Shown: in pieces, positions 8,027-17,992 of the stretch
Position numbering within the stretch: the stretch's first letter is position 1
Layout: every line of letters starts with the position of its first letter
Position numbers and translations under genes: made by a program
Notes under the pieces: generated by a model
The model's database searches: none
Told to the model about the DNA's origin: nothing
The model's input: the letters and a program-made list of their open reading frames with translations, nothing else
NCBI RefSeq assembly: GCF_003368325.1
Contig: NZ_CP031466.1
Coordinates: 1,364,001-1,428,000 of the forward strand
Direction: 5' to 3'
DNA: 64,000 bases
DNA from: Paraburkholderia caffeinilytica
GTDB lineage: Bacteria; Pseudomonadota; Gammaproteobacteria; Burkholderiales; Burkholderiaceae

Positions 8027-10438
8027 ATGTTCAAATTAACGCGAAGTCTGACCGTACTGCTCACCACCACCTGCCTCGCCTGGAGCGTGTCGCATGACGT
8101 GTCTGCGGCGAATGCCGCTACACCCGCTGCGTCGCTGATCTGGCCGCGCAATTTCGATGCCGGCAAGCAGCAAATTGAAATGTATCAGCCGCAAATCGAA
8201 CAATGGGACGGCAACCGGATTGCGGGACGGGCCGCGGTTGCCGTCGGCCCCACCGATGGCGCGCCAACCTATGGCGTAGCGCATTTCTCGGCAACGGCCG
8301 ATATCGACAAGCGCTCGGGTCTCGTGCAACTGACTCACATCGAGATTGCGAGCGTGGAAGTTCCCACCAACCCGGACCTCGCCGGCACGATAAGAACAGC
8401 CTTGCTGGCCCGCTTGCCCGCAGCGGGGTTGACTGCCTCGCTCGACGAACTGCAAACCAGTTATGCCGTATCGGCGCAACACGCTGCCACACATGCAGTC
8501 GCCGTGAAGAACGATGCCCCGCGAATCGTCTTTTCCACCACGCCGACCGTGCTCGTCATGGTGGACGGCGCGCCGGTGTGGCGGCCGGTCGGTGGCACGC
8601 ACTATGAGCGCGTATTGAACAGCCGTGCGCTGCTGCTGCGGGACGAGAAGGGTGTCAGGTATCTGAATGCCGCGGGTTACTGGTATGTCGCCGAGTCTCC
8701 GGATGCGGGCTGGGTCGTGCAAACGGCGCCGCCGCAGTCCGTGCTCGCCGCCGCGCGGCAGGCTGAGGCGAGCGCGAAGGCCGATCCGCTGCTGCCCGCG
8801 AGCGGCAAGCGCGCGCCCCATGCGCCCGTCGTGCTGATCGCCACGGAGCCGACCGAGCTGATCGTTACGGATGGCCCGGAGAAACTCACGCCGATCGCGG
8901 GCGTGAGCCTGTTGTCGGTCTCCAATACCGACCACGCCGTGTTCGTGGACCCCGCGACGAATCAATACTATGTGCTGATTTCCGGCCGATGGTTTCGCGC
9001 GGCGTCGGCGGGCGGACCGTGGCAATACGTCGCCGGCAGCACACTGCCTGCCGATTTCGCGAAGATATCGCCGCACGATCCGAAGGCCAACGTGCTGGTC
9101 TCCGTGCCCGGCACGCCGCAAGCCAGGGAGGCCGCGATCGCGGCGACCATCGCGCAGACGGCTTCTGTCTCGCGCGCGACGGCTACGCTGAGCGTCAAGT
9201 ATGACGGTGCGCCGCATTTCGCACCGATCGCCGGCACCGCGTTGAGTTATGCGATCAATACCGCTACACCGGTGATCGAGGTGGATCCCGGTCATTACTA
9301 TGCGGTGACGAACGGTGTCTGGTTCCAGGCGCCCACGCCGGCTGGCGCATGGCAAGTGGCGACCGAGGTCCCCAGCACCATTTACGCGATCCCGGCCAGC
9401 TCGCCTTTGCACTATGTGGTCTACGTGCGGATCTATTCCGTCACGGCCGATACCGTCGTCGTGGGTTATACGCCGGGTTATATGGGCGTCGTGGTCAATG
9501 CGGACGGCACGGTCGTCTACGGTACGGGCTATGCTTACTCCCCCTATGTCGGCGCCGATTACTACGGCTATCCGGCTACTTACGGCTATGGTGCGGGCTT
9601 CGCACTGAGCGCCGCCGAGGGGTTCGCGTTCGGCTTCGCGGCCGGCGCAATCTGGGGTGCCGCCGCCCCTTACTGGGGACCGTACTGGGGAGGCGGGGGC
9701 TGGGGCAACGTGAACGTCAATCAGGCGAACTTCTATGGGCGCTGGGGGCAGGGCACGGTCACGCACGCGTCGGGTTGGAACGCGTGGACGGGCACCCAAT
9801 GGCGCGGCGCCGCGGGGGCGGGCTACAACCCTGCAACCGGCGCGCACTTTCAGGGCGGCGCTGGCGCCGCATTCAATCCTTACTCAGGAAACTACGCAGC
9901 GGGCCGCCAGGGTTCGTTTGCGAATGCATCGACCGGGCGCGCGGGCGCGGCGCGTGGCGGCATCGCCGGTAATCAGTACAACGGAAATTTCGCGGGCGGC
10001 CGCCAGACAGCGGGATACAACGCACAGACGGGACGAGCCGGTGCTGCCGAGTTCGGCGTTGCGGGCAATACGCACACTGGGCAGTACGCCGCGGGCAGCA
10101 AGGGTTTCGTGACCAATCGGTCGAGGGGCAACGCCGTCGCCTGGAACAACGGCGACGTGTACGCCGGTCACGACGGCAACGTCTATCAACACACGGCGGG
10201 CGGCGGGTGGCAGCAGCACACCGCCGGCGGCTGGCAATCGGTCCAGCCCAAAGCGGACGTCGGAGGCGATCTGGAGCAGCAGCGTGGGGCGCGCGACGTC
10301 AGCGAGCAACGCTTCGATCACACGTCGAGTCAGTGGGGCGACGCGCGAGGCACGCAGGGAGCCGGACGTGTTGGAGGCGGTGGTGGTTTCGGGGGCGGTG
10401 GCGGCGGTGGCTTCCATGGCGGAGGTTTTCGCCGCTGA
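8027..10438 (+). CDS. Large exported protein with three internal repeats and Gly-rich tail
   Basis: The 803-residue protein of unknown function starts at an ATG with AAGGAG 8 bases upstream and has a Sec signal ending near VSAANA. After a conserved-looking N-terminal domain come three degenerate repeats of about 70 residues (near residues 170-238, 272-345 and 383-455). Each has a DGxP-like turn, PI(A/G)GT-type motif and a closing WF/WY-A-x-P-x-GxW element (WYVAESPDAGW, WFRAASAGGPW, WFQAPTPAGAW). A Tyr/Gly stretch with a possible hydrophobic segment follows, then a Gly/Asn/Ala-rich region with G-x-Y/F-A-A/G-G-R type repeats and a poly-Gly end. Some Burkholderia homologues are, from memory, labelled carbohydrate-binding family V/XII; I regard that as unproven. 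A surface or matrix role is a guess. Confidence 0.85.
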   Translation: MFKLTRSLTVLLTTTCLAWSVSHDVSAANAATPAASLIWPRNFDAGKQQIEMYQPQIEQWDGNRIAGRAAVAVGPTDGAPTYGVAHFSATADIDKRSGLVQLTHIEIASVEVPTNPDLAGTIRTALLARLPAAGLTASLDELQTSYAVSAQHAATHAVAVKNDAPRIVFSTTPTVLVMVDGAPVWRPVGGTHYERVLNSRALLLRDEKGVRYLNAAGYWYVAESPDAGWVVQTAPPQSVLAAARQAEASAKADPLLPASGKRAPHAPVVLIATEPTELIVTDGPEKLTPIAGVSLLSVSNTDHAVFVDPATNQYYVLISGRWFRAASAGGPWQYVAGSTLPADFAKISPHDPKANVLVSVPGTPQAREAAIAATIAQTASVSRATATLSVKYDGAPHFAPIAGTALSYAINTATPVIEVDPGHYYAVTNGVWFQAPTPAGAWQVATEVPSTIYAIPASSPLHYVVYVRIYSVTADTVVVGYTPGYMGVVVNADGTVVYGTGYAYSPYVGADYYGYPATYGYGAGFALSAAEGFAFGFAAGAIWGAAAPYWGPYWGGGGWGNVNVNQANFYGRWGQGTVTHASGWNAWTGTQWRGAAGAGYNPATGAHFQGGAGAAFNPYSGNYAAGRQGSFANASTGRAGAARGGIAGNQYNGNFAGGRQTAGYNAQTGRAGAAEFGVAGNTHTGQYAAGSKGFVTNRSRGNAVAWNNGDVYAGHDGNVYQHTAGGGWQQHTAGGWQSVQPKADVGGDLEQQRGARDVSEQRFDHTSSQWGDARGTQGAGRVGGGGGFGGGGGGGFHGGGFRR

Positions 10439-10633
10439 GGCCATGAGCGGCGGGCTCTCCGGCAGCGTGCCCGACTTGCTTGTCCAACCCTGAGGCCGCA
10501 AGTTGCCGAGGTCCATGCCGGGCGTCGAACCGGAGCATCGGCAAGGCCGTCGGGCATCGACATGCCCTGCGGCCCTTGGCGTGTGGTTATGGCGCCATGC
10601 AGCGCATCCGCCCGCATCCGCCGCACGGCGCGC

Positions 10634-12586
10634 CTAGTCCGCTCCAGCCGCGTGCGAAGCCTGGCGCACATGCGGCACGCTCGTTGCCACCAGACATTCC
10701 TCGATCATCGCGCGGAACGTCGGCGCCGCGTGCGACGCGCCGGTCGCCCCCATCTCCGGCCCGCCTTCCGGTGCGCCGCCCACGCCGACCACCAGCGTGG
10801 CCCTCGGCCGCCATTCGCGCGTGCGCCGCAGCATGTTGCGCAGATAGGGCGGCGACTCCGGCGCGTCGAGCGAGACGATGCAGATGATCGGCGCGTCCTT
10901 GAAGCTCGCTTCGCCGGCATGCGCGCTGCGATAGCCGGAATGCGTGGCCATCAAGGGCGCGAGTCCCTGGCGCCCGAGCAATTGCACGGCGATTGCGACT
11001 GTGACCTCGTCGAATGCGCCGCGTCCGGGCACGCACAGCACGGACGCCTTGCCGGTTTCAGGGCGCGGTGCCGGGTGTGCCGAAAGGTGGCCGTCGTGGC
11101 GCTCCGAAAGATCGGCTGAAGCCGAAGCCACCAACGCCTCGGCGGTGTCGGCCGATTCCGTGCCCGACAGCCGGTCTGGAAGCCCCTCGACAATTTCCAG
11201 GTTTTCGACGATATCGACCAGCGCGTCATTGATCCGCGCCAACTGCTCGGGCATCAACACGCCGCGCATCGCGTCGTTGCGCGCGAGCTTGAGGCCTTCG
11301 AGCGCGACGTTGTCGTAGTAATCGATCAGCGACATCTCGCGCAGCAGGCGCTCGGCCTGCACGATGGCTTCGTGCGGATCGTCCGCCAGAAGCCGCTGGT
11401 AGAAGTTCTGCGCGGGCGTGAGCGCAGGCTGGTCGCCCAGCAGCACCGTGAGGAAATTCAGACGGTCGGCGTAACGGCCCAGCGTCACGACACACAGCGT
11501 GAGCGGCGTGGACAGCACGAGGCCGATCGGCCCCCACAGCCAGCTCCAGAAAATCGCCGCCACGACCACCGCCAGCGGCGACAGGCCCGAGCGATGGCCG
11601 TACAGCAGCGGCTCGGCGATCTGCCCGGCCACCACGTCGACGACGATGAACAGGATCAGCGTATAGACCGCCATGGTCCATTGAGGCTGGATGGCGGCGG
11701 CGAGAAACACGGCAAGAATCGCGGCGATCCAGATGCCGATGTACGGCACGAAGCGCAGCAAGGCGGCGATCACGCCGAACAGCAACGCCCCCGGCACGCC
11801 GATGATCGCGAGGCCAATGGCGATGATCCCGCCCGCGCTGAGGTTCACACCCAGCTGCGCCACGAAATAGCGGCTCAGCCGCCCGGCGGCGTCGTTGATC
11901 GCGGTCGTGGTGCGGTGCAGATCGCGGGAACCGAACAGACTGATCAAACGGTCGCGCAGGTCTTCACGTTGCAGCAGGATGAAGATCGTCACGACCAGCA
12001 CGATAAAGGTCGTCTCGATCGGCGCGATTGCCGGCGACAGCGCCCGTTGAGCGAGTTGCATCGGCGTGGGCGAGGGCTCGTGCACTTCGACGGGCGTCGG
12101 CACAGGGGGCGCATTGCGCGCCGCGCGCCCGGTGAGGCGCGGCGGGCTCGGCTTGCTCGGCGCGACGCGCTGCAGCGTGGCGGCGGCGCGGCTCATCAGC
12201 GAATCGGCCCGGCCGACGGTTTTCTCCTGCACGGTCTCGATCTTTTGCTCGATCGCCACCTGATACTGCGGCAGATCGCCCGCCAGTTGCACCAGCTGGG
12301 CGCCGATCAGGCCGCCGACGGCCAGCAAGGTGGCGAGGGCAAACAGCACCGCGATAAAGATCGACGGCAACTGACCCATGTGAAAACGCCGCAACGCCTG
12401 GACCAGCGGCGCGAGCAGAAAGCTGAGCAGCACGGAAAGCGTGATCGGGATCAGCACCTCGCGGCCGAAGTACAGTGCGCACACCACCACGACGCCGGTG
12501 ATGACCGAGGCCAATCCATGCAGACTGGGCGTGCCGGGTGGGTATACGCGGTTCGGCCGCCCAGGCGGCGGTAACGATATTTTCAT
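10634..12586 (-). CDS. AI-2E/PerM family permease with extra C-terminal soluble domain
   Basis: The first ~380 residues are an AI-2E family transporter: an N-terminal helix (SVITGVVVVCALYFG), a long cytoplasmic helical linker with EKTVG and Pro-rich spacer, and a hydrophobic C-terminal bundle containing GVPGALLFGVIAALLRFVPYIG and PLAVVVAAIFWSWLWGPIGLVLSTPL. Family members usually stop near residue 350-400; here another ~265 residues follow. From about residue 515 these contain SVLCVPGRGAFDEV and a Rossmann-like beta-alpha pattern ending VVGVGG, resembling a B12-binding-like fold without the DxHxxG signature. ATG 12586 is chosen for GAGAAG 7 bases upstream; an in-frame extension reaches 12721. 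Substrate is unknown; family names do not prove autoinducer transport. Confidence 0.87.
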   Translation of the reverse strand: MKISLPPPGRPNRVYPPGTPSLHGLASVITGVVVVCALYFGREVLIPITLSVLLSFLLAPLVQALRRFHMGQLPSIFIAVLFALATLLAVGGLIGAQLVQLAGDLPQYQVAIEQKIETVQEKTVGRADSLMSRAAATLQRVAPSKPSPPRLTGRAARNAPPVPTPVEVHEPSPTPMQLAQRALSPAIAPIETTFIVLVVTIFILLQREDLRDRLISLFGSRDLHRTTTAINDAAGRLSRYFVAQLGVNLSAGGIIAIGLAIIGVPGALLFGVIAALLRFVPYIGIWIAAILAVFLAAAIQPQWTMAVYTLILFIVVDVVAGQIAEPLLYGHRSGLSPLAVVVAAIFWSWLWGPIGLVLSTPLTLCVVTLGRYADRLNFLTVLLGDQPALTPAQNFYQRLLADDPHEAIVQAERLLREMSLIDYYDNVALEGLKLARNDAMRGVLMPEQLARINDALVDIVENLEIVEGLPDRLSGTESADTAEALVASASADLSERHDGHLSAHPAPRPETGKASVLCVPGRGAFDEVTVAIAVQLLGRQGLAPLMATHSGYRSAHAGEASFKDAPIICIVSLDAPESPPYLRNMLRRTREWRPRATLVVGVGGAPEGGPEMGATGASHAAPTFRAMIEECLVATSVPHVRQASHAAGAD

Positions 12587-12730
12587 GAACGTACTTCTCG
12601 ATGTTGTGGTGCTGTCGCCTTGACTGAGGATTCGCGCGGATGGAGCGGCGGCGCTCAGGTAAAACGCAACGGGCTTGAGCAATTCATATGCCCGGATTGT
12701 AGGCGCTTTGACGCGCGGCAACCGTATCCC

Positions 12731-14011
12731 TTAGCCCATGTGCAAACGCAACAGCTCGAACAGCTGCGAACTCGCGTACAGCAGCAAGCCGATAAAACCG
12801 CCCACAATCGTTCCGTTGATGCGGATGTACTGCAAATCCTTGCCGATGTTCAGTTCGATCTGCCGCGACATCTCGCGCGCGTCCCAGTTCTTCACTGTAT
12901 CGCTGATGTGGCGCGTGAGGAACTGGGCGAAATCCGGCGCCATGGCGCGCGCCGCTTCTTCCAGGTGGTCGTTCAGCGACTGACGCAGCGCGGGGTCATG
13001 CGCGAGTTCGCGGCCGACCCATTGACCCATCGCCATCACTCTGGCGTGCAGGGCCGAGTCGCTGCTGTGCAGATCGCGTTTGAGCCATGCGCGCAATTCG
13101 CCCCACATGTCCTTCACATACGTGCTGAGGGCGTCGCCTTCCACCAGATAGCGCTTCAGTTCCTCGCCTTTCTGCAGGAACGCCGGATCGCTCTTGAGTT
13201 TGGCGATCAGCTTCTGCGCCGCGTCGTCGAATTTACGGCGCAACTGATGAGCGGGGTTCTCGCTGATCTGCTCGAGCATCCGGTTCACCGCATTGGCGAT
13301 CGCTTCGGCGCCTTTTTCGCCGAGCCATGCCGACGGCAGGATCATCTCCATCTTTGGATATTCGCCTTTCACCCACTCGACGATGCGCTCGGCGATAAAC
13401 TCGCGCGCCTGCGGTTCGCGCAACAGCGCCACAACCTGTTCGATGCCGGCGTCGAGCAGTTCCTGATGCCGGCCGTCCCTGGTGAGCGTGTCGAGAATCG
13501 CGCCGATGGACTGCGATAGATCGACTTTGGCCAGCACGTCGCGCAGCGCGTCCTTGATGAAGACCTGGATGCGCACGTCGTCGGTCAGTTCGAGAATGCC
13601 GCTCGTCAGCTTGACCACGTAGTCGCCCAGACGCGCGGTATTGGCCGGCGTTGTCAGCCAGCCGGTGACGCTCCGCGCCGGGTCGTGTTTCTGGATCAGC
13701 CCGACCAGCGAGGGCACGTCGAGAAACTTGTCCTGCACGAACACCGCGAGGTTGTCGGCGATCTTGTACTTGTTCTTCGGAATGATCGCCGTATGCGCCG
13801 AGACGATCGGGATCGGCACGCGGCGAAACAGCGCGGCCACGGCGAACCAGTCGGCCAGCGCGCCGACCATGGCGGCTTCGGCCACGGCCTTGATGCCGTC
13901 CACCCAGATGCCGCGCGGCATGAAAGCGGTCACGACGAAAACGCAGGCGGCCGCCGCCAGCAGCAGCAACGGGGTGCGCTTGGCCTTCTTGAGTTCGGTT
14001 TCCTTGTTCAT
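12731..14011 (-). CDS. DUF445 (YjiN-like) membrane protein
   Basis: The 426-residue protein begins MNKETELKKAKRTPLLLL, then a transmembrane helix and the family hallmark GALADWFAVAALFRRVP, followed by a long, mostly helical soluble body and a C-terminal hydrophobic segment (GTIVGGFIGLLLYASSQLF). This two-ended anchoring matches DUF445/YjiN proteins, whose biochemical function is unknown. The reading frame extends upstream to 14155, but the ATG at 14011 gives the expected cytoplasmic N-terminus. The permease gene lies downstream on the same strand, 144 bases away, so the two may be co-transcribed. Divergent transcription of the SbcD-like gene begins about 210 bases upstream. Confidence 0.88.
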   Translation of the reverse strand: MNKETELKKAKRTPLLLLAAAACVFVVTAFMPRGIWVDGIKAVAEAAMVGALADWFAVAALFRRVPIPIVSAHTAIIPKNKYKIADNLAVFVQDKFLDVPSLVGLIQKHDPARSVTGWLTTPANTARLGDYVVKLTSGILELTDDVRIQVFIKDALRDVLAKVDLSQSIGAILDTLTRDGRHQELLDAGIEQVVALLREPQAREFIAERIVEWVKGEYPKMEMILPSAWLGEKGAEAIANAVNRMLEQISENPAHQLRRKFDDAAQKLIAKLKSDPAFLQKGEELKRYLVEGDALSTYVKDMWGELRAWLKRDLHSSDSALHARVMAMGQWVGRELAHDPALRQSLNDHLEEAARAMAPDFAQFLTRHISDTVKNWDAREMSRQIELNIGKDLQYIRINGTIVGGFIGLLLYASSQLFELLRLHMG

Positions 14012-14224
14012 CGGCAGCAGGGCAGCGGGGTTCAAATCGATTGGATCGTTGTGGTGCGATTGGGGTGCTCGCCCGAAAACGCGAGTGTAGCGCCGCTGTT
14101 GCGGCCGTGTGCTATCGGCCTCTGGACAATCTTTGCCGCGCCGGCGCGGTAACATCTGCGGTTAGACTGCGAGGCGCTGCCAGCAACAGTGAATGTCGAT
14201 GCAATTGAATGGAATGGAGGCACA

Positions 14225-15367
14225 GTGATCAGGTTTCTGCACACCGCGGATTGGCAGATAGGCACGCAATTCGGCCAGTTCGAGCCGGACGAGGCCGCGC
14301 ACCTCGCGGAAGCGCGCTTCGAAACCGTGCGCCGGATCGCCGGGGAAGCGGCGGCGCGCAAGGTCGACGCCGTGCTGGTCGCCGGCGACGTGTTCGACCT
14401 GCAGACCGTATCGGACACGGTGATCCGCCGTTTGTTCGGCGCGCTGCAAGCGTTTTCGGGGCCGTGGATCATGCTACCGGGCAATCACGATGCCGCCCTG
14501 GTCGAGAGTGTATGGACCCGTGCGCAGCGCCTGAACTGCGTTGCGCCGAATGTGCGGCTGGTGCTCGAGCCCGGCGTGGTGACGCTCGACGCCTGCCGGT
14601 GCGCGCTGCTTTGCGCGCCGCTCACGCAACGTATCACCTACGACGACACGACGGGCTTCTTCGACACCACGGAGACGCCTCCGGGCTATCACCGCATCGG
14701 CCTCGCGCATGGCAGCGTGAGCGGGATCCTGCAGGAGGGCATCGACTCGTCGAACCCGATCGACCCGGCGCGCGCCGCGAGCGCGCGTCTGGACTATCTC
14801 GCGCTCGGCGACTGGCACGGCCATCTGCGTGTCGACGAACGCACCTGGTATGCCGGCACGCACGAACAGGACCGTTTCCGCGCCAACGAGCCGGGCTTCG
14901 TGCTCGACGTCACGCTGACCGAGCCAGGCGCCGTGCCGGCCGTGGACGCGGTGCGGGTCGGCAAGTATCAATGGCATCGCTGGGAAGAGACGATCTCGGT
15001 GCCGACCGACGTGGATTCGCTCAGGATGCGCCTTGGCGCGCTAGGCAGTCACGACGTGCTGCGGGTGACGGTGAGCGGCTCGACCGCCCTCGCCGGGGCC
15101 GAAGCGATTCACGTCGCGGTGGAAGAAGCCCGTGCGCGGGTGCGTGCGCTGCGCGTCGATCTGACGGGTCTGCAGGTGCTGCCCACCGCCGACGATCTGG
15201 CCGAGCTTGGCGCGCAAAGCGGCTACCTGGCAAAGGTGGTGGCGCGTCTGCGAGGCTTGCAGGAGGACCCGCAGTCCGACCCGCAACAGGTCAAGCGCGC
15301 GGCGGAGGCGTTGTTGCTTCTGGCGCGTTTTCAACGTGAACTGCCGCGCGAAGCGAGGTCCGCATGA
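14225..15367 (+). CDS. SbcD/Mre11-like metallophosphoesterase (DNA exonuclease subunit, YhaO type)
   Basis: The 380-residue protein has the Mre11/SbcD calcineurin-like motifs in order: HTADWQIG, VAGDVFD, PGNHD, and the later LAHGSVSG, LGDWHGH and YAGTHEQ histidine motifs. It should be the Mn-dependent nuclease partner of the ATPase encoded next. I place the start at GTG 14225, with GGAGG 4 bases before it; no in-frame ATG lies closer, and an upstream start at 14189 would add residues before the first beta strand. The stop overlaps the ATPase start by four bases (ATGA), a sign of coupled translation. The C-terminal ~120 residues, a capping domain, are less conserved. Whether it handles DNA hairpins, double-strand breaks or something else is not visible. 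Confidence 0.9.
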   Translation: MIRFLHTADWQIGTQFGQFEPDEAAHLAEARFETVRRIAGEAAARKVDAVLVAGDVFDLQTVSDTVIRRLFGALQAFSGPWIMLPGNHDAALVESVWTRAQRLNCVAPNVRLVLEPGVVTLDACRCALLCAPLTQRITYDDTTGFFDTTETPPGYHRIGLAHGSVSGILQEGIDSSNPIDPARAASARLDYLALGDWHGHLRVDERTWYAGTHEQDRFRANEPGFVLDVTLTEPGAVPAVDAVRVGKYQWHRWEETISVPTDVDSLRMRLGALGSHDVLRVTVSGSTALAGAEAIHVAVEEARARVRALRVDLTGLQVLPTADDLAELGAQSGYLAKVVARLRGLQEDPQSDPQQVKRAAEALLLLARFQRELPREARSA

Positions 15368-17988
15368 AGCTGGAAAGCATCGCGATTCAGGAGTTCAAGC
15401 AGTTCGCCGGCAGGCTTGTCATCGACGATCTGCAGCCCGGACTCAATCTGTTTACTGGTCCGAACGAGGCCGGCAAGAGCACGATCGCCGAGGCCGTGCG
15501 CGCGGTGTTCCTTGAACGCTACAAGGCTTCGCATCTGAAAGACCTGCTGCCGTGGGGCAAGGCGAGCGGGCAGCCATCGGTTGAAGTGACGTTCGACATG
15601 GACGGCACGGCATGCCGGTTGTCGAAGCAGTTCGTCACGCGGCAGCGCTGCGAATTGAAGATCGGTCAGGCGGTGTTCGGCGAGGACGAAGCGGAAGACA
15701 AGCTCGCCGCGCTACTCGGTTTTTCGCGCGCCGCGCGTGGGCCGCTGAAGGCGGAAAATGCCGGCGTCCCCGGGTTGTTGTGGGTGCAGCAAGGCGGCAC
15801 GCAGGAGGTGCGCGATTCCACGGGGCATGCGGCGCAGTATCTGCGCGATGCGTTGTCGCAACTGTCGGGCGGCAATGAATCGGCGGGTGAGGATGCGCTC
15901 ATCGCTACGGTGCAGCGGGCGCTTCGGCAACTGCTTACGGCGCGTACGCAGAAGTCCACCGGTCCGTTGGCCGAGGCGGAACAGGCGTTGGCGGACCTGA
16001 TCGAAGAGCGTGACGATCTGGAGCAGCAGCGTCAGCAGTTCGACGAAAACATCGTGCGGCTTGCCGCGCAGCAGGAAGCGTTCGACGACGCGCAACGCAA
16101 GCGGCCCTGGGTGCTTCTTGAGCAGAAGGCTGTCGAGGCGCAACAGCGCGCCGATGCCGCGGCGGAACTCGAACGCGGCCTTCAGGGGCTGTCCCAGTCG
16201 CTGCAATTGAAGGACGCCGAGTTGGCGCTTTCGTTGCAGCAGGAACAGGCGGCGACCGAACTCGAAGCAGCGGTTGCACGCGAGCGGCTGCAACTCGACG
16301 CCGCGCGAGCCAATGCATCGACGGTTCAGAACGAACATGTGCAGGCGCAGGGGAGCGTCGCGCAATTCGAACAGGTGCACGCCGATGCCGGCCGCGCGTT
16401 CGAATTGGCGAACGCCGCGGTGACCGCTGGCGATTTGCGCAGTCAGATTGCTCTGCATCGCACCGAGAGCGAGCGGCTGGCAGCGTCGATCGAGGCCGCC
16501 GGCAAGGCGAACGAGGCCGTGCTGGAGGCGACGCGCGCGGCAGCCGCGCTCGAGATCGACGGGACGCAATTGAAACGGCTGCAATCGCTCGATGCGGAAT
16601 TGACCGTGCTGCGCGCGCGGACCGAAGCGGCGATGACGCGTATCGAATACCGGCTGAACGGCGTGATCACCGTCGGCGACGCGGAGGTCAGCGGCGAGGG
16701 CGTGCTGCGACTCGACGAGCAGAAGCGGATCGGTCTTGGTGAACTCGGCGAATTGCGGGTGATTCCGGGCGTTTCCGATCTGCCGGCGCGCTTGTCCGAG
16801 TTGGCGTCGCTCGAAGCCCGGCATGCGCAGCTATTGCAGGCGCTGGGCGTGGCGTCGCTCGGCGAGGCCGAGGCGCGGCACGAGCAGTGGAAGACGCTGG
16901 TCGCGCAGCAGAAAAGCCAGGCGAAGATTCTCGAGGTGCATGCGCCGCAGGGTATCGACGCGCTGCGGGCGGCGATGGCTTCGGCGGATGCACGATTGCA
17001 ATCGGCAAACGGACGGCTTGCGGCCTTGCCCGATGTCTCCGCCGCAGCGCCGCTCGACGAGGCGCGTCGCAACGCCGAGATCGCGCGCGATGCGCTGGAC
17101 GCCGCCCGAAAAGTGTTGGAGCAGGCCGCGGAAAAGCGCTCGAGCGCTACGGCGACAACGGAATCGCTCGCGGCGCAGCTGCAGCGCAGGGAAGCGCAAC
17201 TGGGCGACGAAGCGTTCTGCCGCAACCGCGCACAATGGCAGACGAAGATTGTCGAGCAGCGCGTGCAGGTCGAGGCGCTGAAAGCGCAACGCGAAGCACG
17301 CGAGCGCGAGCTGGAAGCGGCCCGCCTCGACGATCCGGCGGCGGAGGCGAAGCGCTATCGCGCGTCGGCGGAATTGGCGCGCAACGAGCAGCATGACCGG
17401 CAGGTTCGGATTGCTCAACTGCGCAGTCAGCTGGAGACGGTTGGCGCATCGGGTCTCGGGGAACGTCTCGCGACAGTGAACGCTTCCGTCGAACAGGCCA
17501 CGCGCCGCAAGGACGAACTGAGCCTGCGGGCGGGCGCGTTGAGTCTGCTCGACGAGGTGCTCGTCGACGAACGCGATGCGGCGGTGGCGCAGTTGCGTGC
17601 GCCGCTGACCGAGCGGCTTGGACACTACCTGAAGCGGATCTTCCCGCAGTCGACGATCGCGCTCGGCGACGATCTGAGTCCCGCGACACTAGACCGCTAT
17701 GGGCGGGCGGATACGCTCGATGCGTTGAGCTTCGGCACGCGCGAGCAACTCGGCATCCTGACGCGGCTGGCGTATGCGGACCTTCTCAAGGCGTCGGGCC
17801 GTCCGACCTTGCTGATGTTCGACGATGCCGCCGTGCATACCGATGCGACGCGGCGCGATGCGATCAAGCGGGCGCTGATCGATGCGGCCACGCGGCATCA
17901 GATTCTGGTGTTCACGTGCCATCCCGAGCTCTGGGACGACCTGGGTGTCAGGCAGCGGGCAATCGAGGATCTGACGGTGGCGGCTTAG
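15364..17988 (+). CDS. SbcC/Rad50-like SMC-type ATPase without zinc hook (YhaN type)
   Basis: The 874-residue protein has a split ABC ATPase head: Walker A GPNEAGKS at residues 32-39 near the N-terminus, and at the C-terminus LSFGTREQLGILTRLAY (signature region) followed by LLMFDDAAVHTD (Walker B/D-loop). Between them are two long coiled-coil arms rich in Ala, Glu, Gln and Arg. No CxxC zinc hook is present in the middle; instead there is a short beta-rich insert around RIEYRLNGVITVGDAEV, as in YhaN-like proteins. That and the shorter length (SbcC is usually over 1,000) separate it from true SbcC. It overlaps the nuclease gene upstream and should form an ATP-gated nuclease complex with it. It converges on cobJ with only four bases between stops. 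Confidence 0.88.
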   Translation: MKLESIAIQEFKQFAGRLVIDDLQPGLNLFTGPNEAGKSTIAEAVRAVFLERYKASHLKDLLPWGKASGQPSVEVTFDMDGTACRLSKQFVTRQRCELKIGQAVFGEDEAEDKLAALLGFSRAARGPLKAENAGVPGLLWVQQGGTQEVRDSTGHAAQYLRDALSQLSGGNESAGEDALIATVQRALRQLLTARTQKSTGPLAEAEQALADLIEERDDLEQQRQQFDENIVRLAAQQEAFDDAQRKRPWVLLEQKAVEAQQRADAAAELERGLQGLSQSLQLKDAELALSLQQEQAATELEAAVARERLQLDAARANASTVQNEHVQAQGSVAQFEQVHADAGRAFELANAAVTAGDLRSQIALHRTESERLAASIEAAGKANEAVLEATRAAAALEIDGTQLKRLQSLDAELTVLRARTEAAMTRIEYRLNGVITVGDAEVSGEGVLRLDEQKRIGLGELGELRVIPGVSDLPARLSELASLEARHAQLLQALGVASLGEAEARHEQWKTLVAQQKSQAKILEVHAPQGIDALRAAMASADARLQSANGRLAALPDVSAAAPLDEARRNAEIARDALDAARKVLEQAAEKRSSATATTESLAAQLQRREAQLGDEAFCRNRAQWQTKIVEQRVQVEALKAQREARERELEAARLDDPAAEAKRYRASAELARNEQHDRQVRIAQLRSQLETVGASGLGERLATVNASVEQATRRKDELSLRAGALSLLDEVLVDERDAAVAQLRAPLTERLGHYLKRIFPQSTIALGDDLSPATLDRYGRADTLDALSFGTREQLGILTRLAYADLLKASGRPTLLMFDDAAVHTDATRRDAIKRALIDAATRHQILVFTCHPELWDDLGVRQRAIEDLTVAA

Positions 17989-17992
17989 GGGC

